From assembly GCF_008704205.1 (NCBI RefSeq), contig NZ_VXLC01000001.1, positions 558,001 to 622,000 of the forward strand: DNA of 64,000 nt. The letters run 5' to 3'. The translations under genes were made by a program, and so were the position numbers. This DNA is from Nocardia colli. Lineage in GTDB: Bacteria; Actinomycetota; Actinomycetes; Mycobacteriales; Mycobacteriaceae. Positions 7,257 to 16,926 of the stretch are shown here, in pieces. Under the pieces are notes generated by a model, which was given only the letters and a program-made list of their open reading frames with translations, ran no database searches and had not been told where the DNA came from. The stretch's first letter is position 1; each line of letters starts with the position of its first letter.

Positions 7257-8477
7257 ATGGGAACCGTCGCACCCGAGATCGCCACCGTGCGTGCGTGGCT
7301 CAGCGCCAACGCGCGTCCGGTCATCGATACCGATCCCGGTTACGCCGGGCCTGATCTGGATCTGCTGATCGATCGGCTCGGGTCGGCCACGGTGGTCGGG
7401 CTCGGCGAGTCGACGCGGTTCTCCCGGCAGATCTACGGGGTGCAGGAGCGGATCTTCCGCGCACTCGTCGAGCGACATGGGTTCCGTGGGTTGGCAATTC
7501 AGGACAGTGCCAGTTCCGGCGAGCGGTGGGATCGGTACGTGCGGACCGGAGTCGGCGATCCCCGGTCGGTGCTCGCCGGCTCGTGGCTGCCGTGGCGGAC
7601 GACGGAAACCGTTGCGGCACTGAAGTGGATCCGCGCGTTCAACGTGGCGCATCCCGATGACCAGGTCCAGGTGTTCGGGGTGCAGCCGCCCAGCGCGGAG
7701 CCCGCGGACTACGACGTGGTGCTCGACTATGTGCGCCGGGTCGCGCCGGATCGGCTGGCCGCCATCGAAACTCACCTGACGCCGATCCGCACCGCGCATC
7801 AGTTGGACGAACACGTGCAGCGGCATCAGGGAGTTCATCCGGGACGTCCGTTCGCCGAGGACGCCCGCGATGCCTTCGCTGTGCTCGAAAGCCTGCCGAC
7901 CACAACGGAATACGCTCGGGTCCGCACCCATGCGAAGCTCATTCTCGACTTCCACGAGAACAGCGTCGCCGGACAGGGCGGATTCGCCCGCGACGAGCGG
8001 CTCTCCGGAGAGCGGGTCATCGATCGGCAGCGCGCGACGGGCGCCAAGATCGTCTACTGGGACGGCATCGCCCACACCACGAGCCTCCGATTGGCCATGG
8101 GCGCGGCGGAATTCCGCGGCATCGGCGCCTACCTGCACGAGGAGTTCGACGCCGGCTACGTCTCCGTCGCCCTCGGCTTCCACCACGGCGACCTCGGCCG
8201 GACCACCGCACCCGAGCCACTGCCCGATCTGGTGGACGCGATCCTCGGCACGGTCGACCTGCCCGCCTACTACGTAGACCTGCGCGACGACGCACCCGGC
8301 GAAGTGCGGGAATGGCGCAACGGCCCGGCCAAGGCCCGCGTCATCAGCGGCATCTACGACCCGGCGAAGGACGCCGACGCCAACATCAGCGTCGCGTCGC
8401 TGGCCGGCGCCTTCGACGTGCTGGTGCACATCCGGGAAACCTCGCCGGTCCACTGGCTGCCCGCCGAGGATCAATAG
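7257..8477 (+). CDS. Erythromycin esterase-family protein
   Basis: A 406-residue protein starting at the ATG at 7257 behind AGGAGGAACC. It has the family hallmarks: an early GLGESTRFSRQIY (family consensus has a Glu next to a Ser/His-rich helix), FRGLAIQDS, and IVYWDGIAHTTS late in the protein with the conserved His. Relatives include erythromycin esterases and proteins of unknown role; most chromosomal actinobacterial members have no shown macrolide activity. The substrate is therefore left open. Translation and transcription are probably governed by the inverted repeat and MerR-like promoter just upstream. Confidence 0.75.
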   Translation: MGTVAPEIATVRAWLSANARPVIDTDPGYAGPDLDLLIDRLGSATVVGLGESTRFSRQIYGVQERIFRALVERHGFRGLAIQDSASSGERWDRYVRTGVGDPRSVLAGSWLPWRTTETVAALKWIRAFNVAHPDDQVQVFGVQPPSAEPADYDVVLDYVRRVAPDRLAAIETHLTPIRTAHQLDEHVQRHQGVHPGRPFAEDARDAFAVLESLPTTTEYARVRTHAKLILDFHENSVAGQGGFARDERLSGERVIDRQRATGAKIVYWDGIAHTTSLRLAMGAAEFRGIGAYLHEEFDAGYVSVALGFHHGDLGRTTAPEPLPDLVDAILGTVDLPAYYVDLRDDAPGEVREWRNGPAKARVISGIYDPAKDADANISVASLAGAFDVLVHIRETSPVHWLPAEDQ

Positions 8478-8487
8478 ACTCACGGAC

Positions 8488-9189
8488 ATGGATGCGACCG
8501 AATGGGACGAGCGCTACGCGCAAACCGAGTTGGTCTGGGGCGCACCGCCGAACAACACCATGGTGGAACACGTCTTCGGGCTGGACCGGAGCACGCCGCT
8601 GCGGCCGGACACGCCCGACGGCGAAGCGCCCGAACTGCCGCGCGCGCTGGACCTGGCCTGCGGCGAAGGCCGCAACGCGCTGTGGCTGGCCACCCACGGC
8701 TGGCAGGTGCACGCCGTCGACTACTCGCAGGTCGGCGTCGACAAGGGCCGCACCATCGCCACCCGCCTGTCCCGTTCGGTGCGCAGCCGCATCACCTGGC
8801 AGTGCGCCGACGTCACCGACCTCGACGCCGCCGAGATCACCGGCCCGTTCGAGCTGGTCCTGATGGTCTTCCTGCATCTGCCGGCCGACCAGCGCAGCAA
8901 GGTGGTCCGCCGCGCCGCCGAACTGCTCGTCCCCGACGGCACCCTGCTCGTCCTCGGCCACGACACGACCAACCTCATCGACGGTTACGGCGGCCCCAAA
9001 GACGCCTCCGTCCTCTTCACCCCCGACGACATCGTCGCCGACCTGCAAGAGTCCGTTGCCGACAACCGCATTCGCATCCGTCTGGCCGAACGCGTTCACC
9101 GTCCGACCGAGGGCCGCGACGCGATCGACGCCTTGGTCATCGCGACCCGTCCCGAACCGGGATCGGCTGAGATCGAACCGGTTTCGTGA
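8488..9189 (+). CDS. SAM-dependent methyltransferase (class I)
   Basis: A 233-residue methyltransferase. It begins WDERYAQTELVWG, as in the TehB/thiopurine-type group. The SAM-binding motif I is ALDLACGEGRNALWLA (around residues 52-67), followed by the acidic end of strand 2 in VHAVDYSQ, and motif IV is ELVLMVFLHLP. The acceptor is unknown; related proteins methylate small soft nucleophiles or oxyanions. It follows the erythromycin-esterase-family gene by 10 bp and is probably cotranscribed with it. Confidence 0.82.
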   Translation: MDATEWDERYAQTELVWGAPPNNTMVEHVFGLDRSTPLRPDTPDGEAPELPRALDLACGEGRNALWLATHGWQVHAVDYSQVGVDKGRTIATRLSRSVRSRITWQCADVTDLDAAEITGPFELVLMVFLHLPADQRSKVVRRAAELLVPDGTLLVLGHDTTNLIDGYGGPKDASVLFTPDDIVADLQESVADNRIRIRLAERVHRPTEGRDAIDALVIATRPEPGSAEIEPVS

Positions 9190-9191
9190 GA

Positions 9192-10667
9192 TCACGGCCC
9201 GAGTAACTGCCAGTACAACGCCCAGGGCACGAACACGACTCCCGCGAGGATCAGCAGCGTGAGCCTGACCCGCATCGCCCCGCCGACTCGAGCCCGGTTC
9301 CGCCACCAGGTCAGCGCGGTCGCGGCGGTCGCGAGCAGCACCGCGCAGGTACAGAGCTGTAGCAGTAGCCAGGGCAAGGTGCGGCCGGCGACGAAGGCGG
9401 TCGCCCCCTGGCCGCCGGTGGCGAAGATCGACAGCAGGTAGATCACCGTTGCGACGACGGCCACGAACCCGGTTGCGGACAACAATCGGGCGGGCCAGCG
9501 CACCGGGCCTGACTGTTCGCGCCGCCCGAACCAGGCGGTGAACGGGTATCCGGCGAATCCGATCAGCAGCACCGCCAAGGCGGCATACCGCACCGCGGCC
9601 GCCTCGTACCAAGCTCCGCTCGACGGCGGCACGCTGGTATCCGCTTGTGCGGGAACAGGTTCGACGCTGGACAGCGGAGCCCGACCGGCCACGACCGACT
9701 GCACCCACGAGGTCATCACGTCGGCGTATTCGGGTCCGAGCGCACCGAGCGCCTTGCCGTCGACGACCAGACCACCGACCTTGTCGAAGCCATCGGTGGT
9801 GGCGTGCCCGGCATGGCCCGCTCCCGGCACGAACCGGATGGTGGCGTGCTGGTTACCCGCTCGATCCAGCGCCCGCTGGAACACCGCGGCGCTCTCCGCC
9901 GGCGGGCAGAGCGTGTCGTGCTCACCCCACAGCGCCAGAACCGGCAGGTGCAGCCGTTCGAGCACCGGCACCGGGTCGTAACCGGCCTCCGGGAACAGCC
10001 CGGTCTCAGAGATCAGCAGCGCCCCCGGACGCGCGACCGCATCCCGGAACGCTCCGGAAACTCCGCGGTGGCGCAGCTGATTGCCCAGGTTCCAGGTCTG
10101 CGTGCGCAGCGGGTCGAAGCCGGACGCGCCGATCGTGATCAGGAACGCGACATCCGGCGACTTCGCGGCGGCCAGCGGCGCGACCCAGCCGCCCTCGCTC
10201 AATCCCCACAGTCCTACGTTCGCCGGGTCCACGTCCGGTCGATCCCGCAGGGCGGCCAGACCGGCGAGCGCGTCATCGGCCAACAGGTCGAAGTCCCGTT
10301 CCATCAGGGAGTAGCCGTCGGCGCGCTTGTCGAAGGCCAGGGCGACGATGCCCGCCCGCGCGAAGGCCTCCGCCTCCGGGACGTACTTGGCCCGCGGACC
10401 CGGCCCCGAACCATGAACCAGGACGACGCCGGGACGCTTTCCGCCGGCGGCGCGCGGGACGAACACGGTGCCGTGCAACGTCAACCCGTGGCTCTGGAAG
10501 GAGACCGCTTCCTGGATCGGAGCATCGTCGCCGGGAGCGGCACCGGCCGGGCCGATGCTCGCGCCGAAGCACGCGACCATGGCGATCGCGACGAGCAACG
10601 GACCGCGGAAAAATGTCCGATGGACCGCCGGCCTGCGGTTCAACCAGCCGATCAGAGGAATTCGCAT
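9192..10667 (-). CDS. Membrane-anchored alpha/beta hydrolase
   Basis: A 491-residue protein with a signal-anchor or signal peptide (to about residue 44, GPAGA), an extracellular alpha/beta hydrolase domain, and about four C-terminal transmembrane segments from residue 370 on. The hydrolase has PGVVLVHGSGPGPR for the oxyanion hole, GLSEGGW with the nucleophilic Ser, GEHDTLCPP with the acid and PGAGHAG with the His. Fusion of an esterase domain to a multi-span membrane tail is found in several actinobacterial and Bacillus families of unknown substrate. It converges on the methyltransferase gene. Confidence 0.75.
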   Translation of the reverse strand: MRIPLIGWLNRRPAVHRTFFRGPLLVAIAMVACFGASIGPAGAAPGDDAPIQEAVSFQSHGLTLHGTVFVPRAAGGKRPGVVLVHGSGPGPRAKYVPEAEAFARAGIVALAFDKRADGYSLMERDFDLLADDALAGLAALRDRPDVDPANVGLWGLSEGGWVAPLAAAKSPDVAFLITIGASGFDPLRTQTWNLGNQLRHRGVSGAFRDAVARPGALLISETGLFPEAGYDPVPVLERLHLPVLALWGEHDTLCPPAESAAVFQRALDRAGNQHATIRFVPGAGHAGHATTDGFDKVGGLVVDGKALGALGPEYADVMTSWVQSVVAGRAPLSSVEPVPAQADTSVPPSSGAWYEAAAVRYAALAVLLIGFAGYPFTAWFGRREQSGPVRWPARLLSATGFVAVVATVIYLLSIFATGGQGATAFVAGRTLPWLLLQLCTCAVLLATAATALTWWRNRARVGGAMRVRLTLLILAGVVFVPWALYWQLLGP

Positions 10668-10878
10668 GTCTCGGACGCTAGCGACGGAAACGTCGTCCTA
10701 CATCGGGCTGCGGTCCTAGACCCACAGTCCTACAAGCACTTTCGATCTACCACCGCCGAGGGATGCGGTTACCGAGCAGCACGGCCTGGAGCTACGGCCA
10801 ACGACATTGGGGGCGTGTCCACAGCAAGCGGCGTGGCTAGCGTTGCGGGCGATCCATCCGCAACCGAGGAGCTGTCCG

Positions 10879-11106
10879 ATGAGCCGTACCGTGCTGAAAA
10901 TCGTTGTCGCCGTGGCGATCACCCTGACGGCGGGAGCGGGCGTGGCGAACGCGGCGCCCAGCGGAATCCCGTTGGAGCCGAGCAGCCAGGCGGATCCGGT
11001 CGGCGCGGAGGCGAGCCCCATCGGCGTATCGCCCGGGTCCAGCAGCGCCGCGTCCTTGGCCTGCCTCGTGCAGTCGATCTCTTACGGCGCCAAGTACTGC
11101 CTGTGA
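10879..11106 (+). CDS. Small secreted protein
   Basis: A 75-residue protein starting at the ATG at 10879, which follows GAGGAG by 8 bases. Residues 1-26 are a signal peptide ending VANAA. The mature part is about 50 residues, rich in Pro, Ser and Gly, with two Cys near the end (ACLVQ and KYC) that could pair. No family is recognised. It converges on the Tex30/KANL3-like hydrolase gene. Confidence 0.6.
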   Translation: MSRTVLKIVVAVAITLTAGAGVANAAPSGIPLEPSSQADPVGAEASPIGVSPGSSSAASLACLVQSISYGAKYCL

Positions 11107-11110
11107 TCGG

Positions 11111-11707
11111 CTAGCTACTCCAACGCTCCAACCAGGGCGTGACCGTGTCGGCGATGACGTCGAACCCGGTGCGGAACGAGTGCGGCTGACCCGGGATCAC
11201 CCGCACCTCCGCGGCGTCGGCGGCATCCGGGATGCCGAACGGATCGCTGCCGCCGTTGATAACGACCACTTCGATATCGCCCGCGTCGAGCAGTTCCTCG
11301 CGCCGCGTCTTCTCCGGCTTCCCCGGCGGGTGCAGCGGGAACGACAGCGCGATCACTCCGCGCGCCTGCACCGCGATCGCCGTGCGGCAGGCCACCCGCG
11401 CCCCGTTGCTGCGCCCGCCCTGGATCAGCGGCACCTTCTTGATCCGCTTGCGCAGGTCGGCCACAATCTCCAGCCACGCCTCGTCCTGCTTCACCGCCGA
11501 GCCCGGCGCGCGTCGCCCGGCGACCCGATACGGCTGGATCACCCTGGCGACCGCACCGCCCAGGTCCAGCGCGGCATCGCGCACGGTCAGGATGTCCTTC
11601 GCGTCGACCCCGCCGCCCGAGCCGTGGGTCAGTACCAGCAGGAACGCGGGTTTGCGCGGCCGGTCGAGCTCGATTTCGGCCGGTCCGGCGCTCGTCTCGA
11701 TTCGCAC
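11111..11707 (-). CDS. KANL3/Tex30-like alpha/beta hydrolase
   Basis: A 198-residue compact alpha/beta hydrolase. The N-terminal strand LLVLTHGSGGG forms the oxyanion hole, the elbow is GGRSNGARVA (Ser around residue 99), the acid lies in INGGSDPFG and the His in PGQPHSF. This layout matches the small KANL3/Tex30 and dienelactone-hydrolase-like group. The substrate is unknown. The start is an ATG at 11707 and the gene is transcribed away from fadE5. Confidence 0.75.
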   Translation of the reverse strand: MRIETSAGPAEIELDRPRKPAFLLVLTHGSGGGVDAKDILTVRDAALDLGGAVARVIQPYRVAGRRAPGSAVKQDEAWLEIVADLRKRIKKVPLIQGGRSNGARVACRTAIAVQARGVIALSFPLHPPGKPEKTRREELLDAGDIEVVVINGGSDPFGIPDAADAAEVRVIPGQPHSFRTGFDVIADTVTPWLERWSS

Positions 11708-11800
11708 GCTTCACGGTAACCCGGGTCGGCGTGTCAACCGGTGACACCGCGCGCGGCGCTGTTTTTCGCGTCACATTCCCGCTCGAGCCTTTGCCAGTCC

Positions 11801-11841
11801 ATTACCGACCGGTAATATAGGTCGTAAGTTACCCGCGAGTA
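11801..11841. promoter_or_regulatory. fadE5 control region with two operator-like boxes
   Basis: A perfect palindrome with ATTACCG arms around 2 bp (11801-11816) is followed 13 bp later by TTACCCGCGAGTA (11829-11841). The second box shares 12 identical bases with a site upstream of the crotonase at 5106, and the first resembles the TTACCG half-sites at 5002-5025. The arrangement suggests joint control of fadE5 and the 3.4-5.9 kb acyl-CoA genes. Confidence 0.5.
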
Positions 11842-11933
11842 GCATGCGGAAAACCGGCTAACCGGTAGACGAGAAACGGGCGGGAACGGTCAACCAACCG
11901 ACCGCACCAACTCAACGGAGAGTGAGTACTGAC

Positions 11934-13769
11934 ATGGGTCACTACAAGAGCAACGTCCGCGACCTGGAGTTCAACCTCTTCGAGGTCCTCGGTCTCGGGT
12001 CCATCATCGACGGCGACGCCTACGGCGACCTCGACACGGACACCGTGAAGGAGATGCTCGCCGAGGTACGTCGCCTCGCCGAGGGCCCCCTCGCCGAGTC
12101 GTTCGCCGACGCCGACCGCAACCCGCCGGTCTTCGATCCGGAGACGCACACCGTCGCGATCCCCGAATCGTTCAAGAAGTCCTTCCGCGCGCTGCAGGAA
12201 GGCGGCTGGGAGAAGCTCGGCATCCCGGAGGCGCTCGGTGGTCTCGGCGTCCCGCGCACCGTGCACTGGGCGATCAGCGAGCTGATCCTCGGCGCCCAGC
12301 CCGCCGCCTACATGTACGCCGCAGGCCCCGGCTTCAACACCATCTTCTACAACAACGGCACCGACGAGCAGAAGAAGTGGGCCCAGATCGCGATCGACCG
12401 CGATTGGGGCGCCACCATGGTGCTCACCGAGCCCGACGCGGGCTCCGACGTCGGCGCCGGCCGCACCAAGGCGGTCAAGCAGGAAGACGGCACCTGGCAC
12501 ATCGAGGGCGTGAAGCGCTTCATCACCTCCGCCGATGCCGACGACATGTTCGAGAACACCGTCCACCTGGTGCTGGCCCGCCCCGAGGGCGCAGGCCCCG
12601 GCACCAAGGGTCTGTCGCTGTTCTTCGTGCCGAAGTTCCACTTCGACCACGAGACCGGCGAACTCGGCGACCGCAACGGCGTCTTCGTCACCGGCGTCGA
12701 GCACAAGATGGGCCTGAAGGTCTCCGCCACCTGTGAGGTCACCTTCGGCGGCAACGGCATTCCGGCCAAGGGCTGGCTCGTCGGCGAGGTGCACAACGGC
12801 ATCGCGCAGATGTTCGACGTCATCGAGAACGCGCGCATGATGGTCGGCACCAAGGCCATCGCCACCCTGTCGACCGGTTACCTGAACGCACTGGACTACG
12901 CCAAGGAGCGCGTCCAGGGTGCCGACCTGACCAAGATGACCGACAAGGCCGCGCCCCGCGTCACCATCACCCACCACCCCGACGTGCGTCGTTCGCTGGC
13001 CAGCCAGAAGGCCTACGCCGAGGGCCTGCGCGCGATCTACCTCTACACCGCCGCGCACCAGGATCCCGATGTCGCCCTTCAGGTTTCGGGCGCCGACGCC
13101 GATCTCGCGGACCGGGTCAACGACCTGCTGCTGCCGATCGTCAAGGGTGTCGGTTCCGAGCGGGCCTACCAGTACCTGACCGAATCGCTGCAGACCCTGG
13201 GCGGCTCCGGCTTCCTCCAGGACTACCCGATCGAGCAGTACATCCGCGACGCGAAGATCGACTCGCTCTACGAGGGCACCACCGCCATCCAGGCGCAGGA
13301 CTTCTTCTTCCGCAAGATCGCCCGTGACCGCGGCGTCGCGCTGGCCCACGTGGCCGGCCAGGTGCAGAAGTTCATCGACACCGAGGCGGGCAACGGCCGG
13401 CTCAAGGGCGAGCGCAAGCTGCTCGCCACCGCACTCGAGGACGTGCAGGGCATGGCCGCCACCCTCACCGGCCACCTGATGGGCGCCCAGGAGAACCCGA
13501 CCGAGCTGTACAAGGTCGGCCTCGGTTCGGTGCGGTTCCTGCTCGCCGTCGGCGACCTGCTCATCGGCTGGCAGCTGCTGCGTCAGGCCGAGATCGCCAT
13601 CAAGGCGCTCGACAACGGCGCCACCGGCGCCGACGAGTCGTTCTACCAGGGCAAGGTCGCGGTCGCGCAGTTCTTCGCGCGCAACATGCTGCCGGAGCTG
13701 ACCGCGGTCCGCACCATCCTGTCGAACCTGGACAACGACATCATGGAGCTGGACGAAGCGGCGTTCTGA
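11934..13769 (+). CDS. fadE5: Acyl-CoA dehydrogenase FadE5
   Basis: A 611-residue acyl-CoA dehydrogenase, the length of the mycobacterial FadE5 group, and starting [17 protein letters not shown] as that group does. The ATG at 11934 has GGAGAG upstream; a GTG four codons earlier sits on top of that site. Family motifs seen are [13 protein letters not shown] (flavin/substrate-binding loop) and [23 protein letters not shown] (catalytic-base helix). It would oxidise acyl-CoAs to 2-enoyl-CoAs with FAD. In M. tuberculosis it lies beside fadA2-fabG4-htdX, which here are 42 kb away. It ends in a strong terminator. Confidence 0.9.
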   Translation: MGHYKSNVRDLEFNLFEVLGLGSIIDGDAYGDLDTDTVKEMLAEVRRLAEGPLAESFADADRNPPVFDPETHTVAIPESFKKSFRALQEGGWEKLGIPEALGGLGVPRTVHWAISELILGAQPAAYMYAAGPGFNTIFYNNGTDEQKKWAQIAIDRDWGATMVLTEPDAGSDVGAGRTKAVKQEDGTWHIEGVKRFITSADADDMFENTVHLVLARPEGAGPGTKGLSLFFVPKFHFDHETGELGDRNGVFVTGVEHKMGLKVSATCEVTFGGNGIPAKGWLVGEVHNGIAQMFDVIENARMMVGTKAIATLSTGYLNALDYAKERVQGADLTKMTDKAAPRVTITHHPDVRRSLASQKAYAEGLRAIYLYTAAHQDPDVALQVSGADADLADRVNDLLLPIVKGVGSERAYQYLTESLQTLGGSGFLQDYPIEQYIRDAKIDSLYEGTTAIQAQDFFFRKIARDRGVALAHVAGQVQKFIDTEAGNGRLKGERKLLATALEDVQGMAATLTGHLMGAQENPTELYKVGLGSVRFLLAVGDLLIGWQLLRQAEIAIKALDNGATGADESFYQGKVAVAQFFARNMLPELTAVRTILSNLDNDIMELDEAAF

Positions 13770-13780
13770 TCCACTGAATA

Positions 13781-13818
13781 CGCGAAAACGGCCCGGATCG
13801 CTCCGGGCCGTTTTCGCG
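13781..13818. terminator. Bidirectional terminator after fadE5
   Basis: Seventeen-base perfect arms (CGCGAAAACGGCCCGGA and complement) with a 4-base loop, bringing A-rich and T-rich tracts into the stem. It lies between the convergent fadE5 and diguanylate cyclase genes and can serve both. Confidence 0.88.
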
Positions 13819-13821
13819 TTT

Positions 13822-14916
13822 CTAGGTCACCGGGGACGCGACCGGTTCGTCGACGACCACCAGATTCCCGCCGAGTTGTTTGGCCTCGTACATCGCCTCA
13901 TCGGCCCGCCCCAGCATCGAGTAGGGCCGCGGCAGCTCACACGGCCCGTCGAACACGACCACCCCGATGCTCGCGGTCACCGAGATCGTCTCCGCGAGCG
14001 CGTCCTCGTCCCGCCGCACCACCTGCGGCTCGGACACCGCCAGCCGCACCTGCTCGGCCGCCGCCCGAGCCGTCCGGTCCTTGACCGGCCCGAAAATCAC
14101 GAACTCTTCACCGCCCGTCCGCGCGACCACCATGCGCGGGCCGCGCACCGCGAGCAGCCGCTGCGCCGTGCGCGCCAGCACCTCGTCACCCGCCCGGTGA
14201 CCGAAGCGATCGTTGATCGCCTTGAACCGATCGAGATCGACCGCGATCGCGCACATCGGCCCGCGGCAGCCCGAGCCCGCCATCGTCGCCAAGTGCAGCT
14301 CCATGCCGCGCCGATTCAGCAACGTGGTCAACGGATCGCGGACCGCGTCCTGCCGCAGCACCCAAAAGCAGAACTGCATCGCCGGCATCATGACCACCCC
14401 GCAGGCCGCGGTCATCAGCACGATCACGGCGCCGATCATCGGATCACCGCCGCCGGCCACCATCCGCCCGGTCAGCAGCACCACCGAGAACACCGTCCAC
14501 GCCGCATGCAGCGCAAGCACTTTGGCGTTGTGCATCACCGCCAGGTAGCCCCCCGTGATCACCAGCAGCGTCAGTCCGAGCGCCCCGTACAGCCGGTTCG
14601 ATTCCTGCAGATTCGCCACCGTGATCGCCACATCCGCGGCCCCGAACAGCATCAGCGATTCGACCCGGGACGGCCACGGCAGCAGCCACCAGCGCAACGC
14701 CCAATACACCGCGAACCCGGCGGTGGCCCAGTCGATCGCCAAGCCGAACCCACGCGGCGGGCCGCCGTCCGACGACGCGGCCAGCATGGCGATTCCCGCC
14801 AGGAAGACGCCGCCCATCCCGACGACCATCTTCAGCCAGCGCACCGCCGTATAGGAGTCGAGCGCCCGGGCAAGCCACGCGTAGTCGGCCGGATCCCGCC
14901 ACCAAGCTCTGAACAT
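13822..14916 (-). CDS. Membrane diguanylate cyclase (GGDEF)
   Basis: A 364-residue protein with about six N-terminal membrane segments (residues 20-195) and a C-terminal GGDEF domain. The active-site loop is RTGGEEFVIF, and the upstream Mg/GTP motif is AIAVDLDRFKAINDRFGHRAGDEVL, both intact, so c-di-GMP synthesis from two GTP is likely. The RxxD product-inhibition site before the loop is replaced (RGPR), so feedback inhibition may be absent. ATG 14916 is preferred; a GTG at 14943 would add nine residues. Confidence 0.82.
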   Translation of the reverse strand: MFRAWWRDPADYAWLARALDSYTAVRWLKMVVGMGGVFLAGIAMLAASSDGGPPRGFGLAIDWATAGFAVYWALRWWLLPWPSRVESLMLFGAADVAITVANLQESNRLYGALGLTLLVITGGYLAVMHNAKVLALHAAWTVFSVVLLTGRMVAGGGDPMIGAVIVLMTAACGVVMMPAMQFCFWVLRQDAVRDPLTTLLNRRGMELHLATMAGSGCRGPMCAIAVDLDRFKAINDRFGHRAGDEVLARTAQRLLAVRGPRMVVARTGGEEFVIFGPVKDRTARAAAEQVRLAVSEPQVVRRDEDALAETISVTASIGVVVFDGPCELPRPYSMLGRADEAMYEAKQLGGNLVVVDEPVASPVT

Positions 14917-15369
14917 CGCGCCGCCTTTGGCCACGGTCACCACCTAGTGCAGAGGAATCCTCACCTTGCTGACGACAGGCGCGGGATCACGTCATCGGAA
15001 TCCCACCAGCTACTTGGTCGAGTGTATGACCGGGATCGCGCGGATGCACGTATCCGAGCGGCGGACGAGGTGCGGTTCGCTGTACTGACTGTCATCTGTC
15101 ATACCTGCTCAAGGCATGTTTTGTGCTTTCGACCAAGGCGGTACCCGGAACGCATCCGCTGCCACCGCCCGCAGGCCCACTACTTCGAACATTCCTCACA
15201 TAACCGGCATCGTGAACCTTCAGCAAACATCGTGAGGCGTCTCTCATGCCCAGCTGTGACCGAGTCGCGAAACGACAAAGCGGCCCGGATCGCTCCGGGC
15301 CGCTTCGCGAAATTCAGGACACCCCGCCGTCCATCCCCCGCAGTACGCGGGCGGCATCTCTTCAGCGAG
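14917..15369. other. Intergenic region with terminator, no gene seen
   Basis: About 450 bp between the diguanylate cyclase and the small secreted protein. Part of it is relatively AT-rich. The only clear element is the hairpin at 15278-15305. Frames that cross the region lack start sites and continue antisense into neighbours. Confidence 0.6.
15278..15305 (-). terminator. Terminator of the small secreted protein gene
   Basis: Twelve-base perfect arms (AAGCGGCCCGGA and complement) with a 4-base loop, 65 bp downstream of the gene at 15370-15600. The same stem sequence recurs with small changes at 13790, 21958 and 25669. Confidence 0.8.
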
Positions 15370-15600
15370 CTACTTGGCGCCCGCCGACCCGGTCGTCAGC
15401 GCCTTGATCAGATCGACCAGCGCCGAGCTCGACCCGGTCCCATTCGGATCCGGCTCACCGACCCCGATCACCGGCTGCACCGAAATCCCCGGCTGCACAG
15501 TGACACTCGGCGCCGCACCGGCCGTAGCCAGCCCCGACCCGGCGATAACCACACCGGCCGCCGCCGCCAGCACAACCCCGAACACACGCATTTTACTCAT
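15370..15600 (-). CDS. Small secreted protein, copy A
   Basis: A 76-residue protein starting at the ATG at 15600 (MSKMRVFGVVLAAAAGVV), with GGAAA upstream. Residues 1-28 are a signal peptide ending ATAGA. The mature peptide ends SSSALVDLIKALTTGSA. It is a clear paralogue of the protein at 43042-43290, which shares the signal peptide and the C-terminal LVDLLKLLATGSA pattern. Both copies also share upstream DNA. The two copies lie on either side of the tail and toxin genes. The function is unknown. Confidence 0.72.
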   Translation of the reverse strand: MSKMRVFGVVLAAAAGVVIAGSGLATAGAAPSVTVQPGISVQPVIGVGEPDPNGTGSSSALVDLIKALTTGSAGAK

Positions 15601-16086
15601 CCAGCTGTTTCCTTTACCGAATCTTCCCTGATCGAAAACCCCATTGGTATCGACCGAGGCCAGTTCTATCACGCAGATTCAGCATCCAGCGACCGTTCAG
15701 CCATCGCGGGCAATCGCCATTGATAGCTCGCTGATTGCATGCCGGGATTCGTGTGACTTTCAAAACGTGAGCTAGCGTATAGCCAGGCCATGACCCAATT
15801 TCTACCGACAAACCAGTTGGGGGCACGCACCATACTCGCAGGTAGTCGCCGGTAATTCAGCGTGGCAGATATTCGATATCGAACAGTGCATGCATCGCCA
15901 TGACGGCAGCAGCAAATATTTAGCATGCAATCACTTATGTCTATATTCACCAACCGAATGAAACGCATTCAGCCAGCAACCCAACGGCTAAGTTGTGATT
16001 CATCACATACAGAATGTGCGTAACATTACTAGTCGAGTCACCGATTACCGCCGGACCGACGACTGAACCGTCACGTCGGTTCTATT
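15601..16086. other. Long upstream region shared with copy B of the secreted protein
   Basis: No gene is seen in 486 bp of AT-richer sequence. Short blocks match the region upstream of copy B (43291-43748): TTCTATCAC followed by CCAGCGACC and AGCCA about 70 bp from the start codon, and TGTGATTCAT about 390 bp upstream. At 15994-16007 the latter is a perfect TGTGAT-2-ATCACA palindrome. This suggests a conserved long leader or control region. Confidence 0.5.
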
Positions 16087-16836
16087 TCAGAGCGCCAGCT
16101 TCTTCAGGCCATACTCGTCGGCCACCAGGATGGTATTATCGGTCACCGCGACGCCCCGCGGGTTGTGCAGCACTCCCGGACCGAAGGGCAGCACCGATTG
16201 CACACCATCAGGCGTCATCTTCAAAACACGCGGGGCCGAGCTCTGAAATCCGGCCTGCACGACATAAATATTTCCGGCCGAATCAATATCCAGACCCATC
16301 GACCGATCTAGGCCGGTGAAGGGCACAGTGGTCCGGTTCCCCGCAGCATCGAGCCTGATGATACCGATCCGGTCCTCACTGTTCGAGACAGTGATAGTCC
16401 CTGCGCCATCGACGACGATGCCGAACGGGAAAGCCAGATTTCCGGGCGGGATGGTTTCCTGGGTTCCGTTCGGCGCGACCCGAACAATTCTATCGTTCCA
16501 ACTGTCGACGACATATAGGTTGCCGGCGGCGTCGACATGAACGTCCGTGGGGTTCCGCAGTTCAGGAATCTCGATGCGCGTCTCTACCCCACCGACAGTC
16601 AGTCGATAGACAAAGCCACGCTGATATTTACTGTCATACTTGTAGTCGGTAACGTAAACAGTCCCCGCCGTATCGACGGTTACCCCGTACGGAACCTGGA
16701 GATACCGGAACGAAAGCCTGGACTCCCGCCCGTCCGGATCCTGCTTGAGGACATAGTTACTGACCGAACTATTCGCGATGTAGGTATTACCGGCGGCGTC
16801 GACTGCAACGCCGGACGGGCCATATACGGCCATCAT
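16087..16836 (-). CDS. NHL-repeat beta-propeller protein, copy A
   Basis: A 249-residue protein made almost entirely of about six NHL-type blades, each with the pattern G(V/I)xVDxAGNxYVxD...RVxxxxPDG (for example PTDVHVDAAGNLYVVDSW). There is no signal peptide, so it is cytosolic or carried by a particle. It is a close paralogue of the protein at 41320-42084, which is among the first genes of the tail operon. Propellers of this type bind proteins, RNA or glycans. The link to the tail locus suggests an accessory or receptor-binding role, which is inference. Confidence 0.72.
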   Translation of the reverse strand: MMAVYGPSGVAVDAAGNTYIANSSVSNYVLKQDPDGRESRLSFRYLQVPYGVTVDTAGTVYVTDYKYDSKYQRGFVYRLTVGGVETRIEIPELRNPTDVHVDAAGNLYVVDSWNDRIVRVAPNGTQETIPPGNLAFPFGIVVDGAGTITVSNSEDRIGIIRLDAAGNRTTVPFTGLDRSMGLDIDSAGNIYVVQAGFQSSAPRVLKMTPDGVQSVLPFGPGVLHNPRGVAVTDNTILVADEYGLKKLAL

Positions 16837-16926
16837 TCACTCCTCGATCGATATATCTGTTCCAAGCGCGGCGAAACAGCCCAGGTCAACTTCACCGAGT
16901 TACAGCATTGCGCCGCCAGTGCCGGC

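Noticed and set aside
11829..13475. Long minus-strand open frame (548 codons) opposite fadE5
   Set aside because: It is antisense to a well-supported acyl-CoA dehydrogenase, is rich in Gly/Val/Arg as expected from the mirror frame of high-GC coding DNA, and has no ribosome site.
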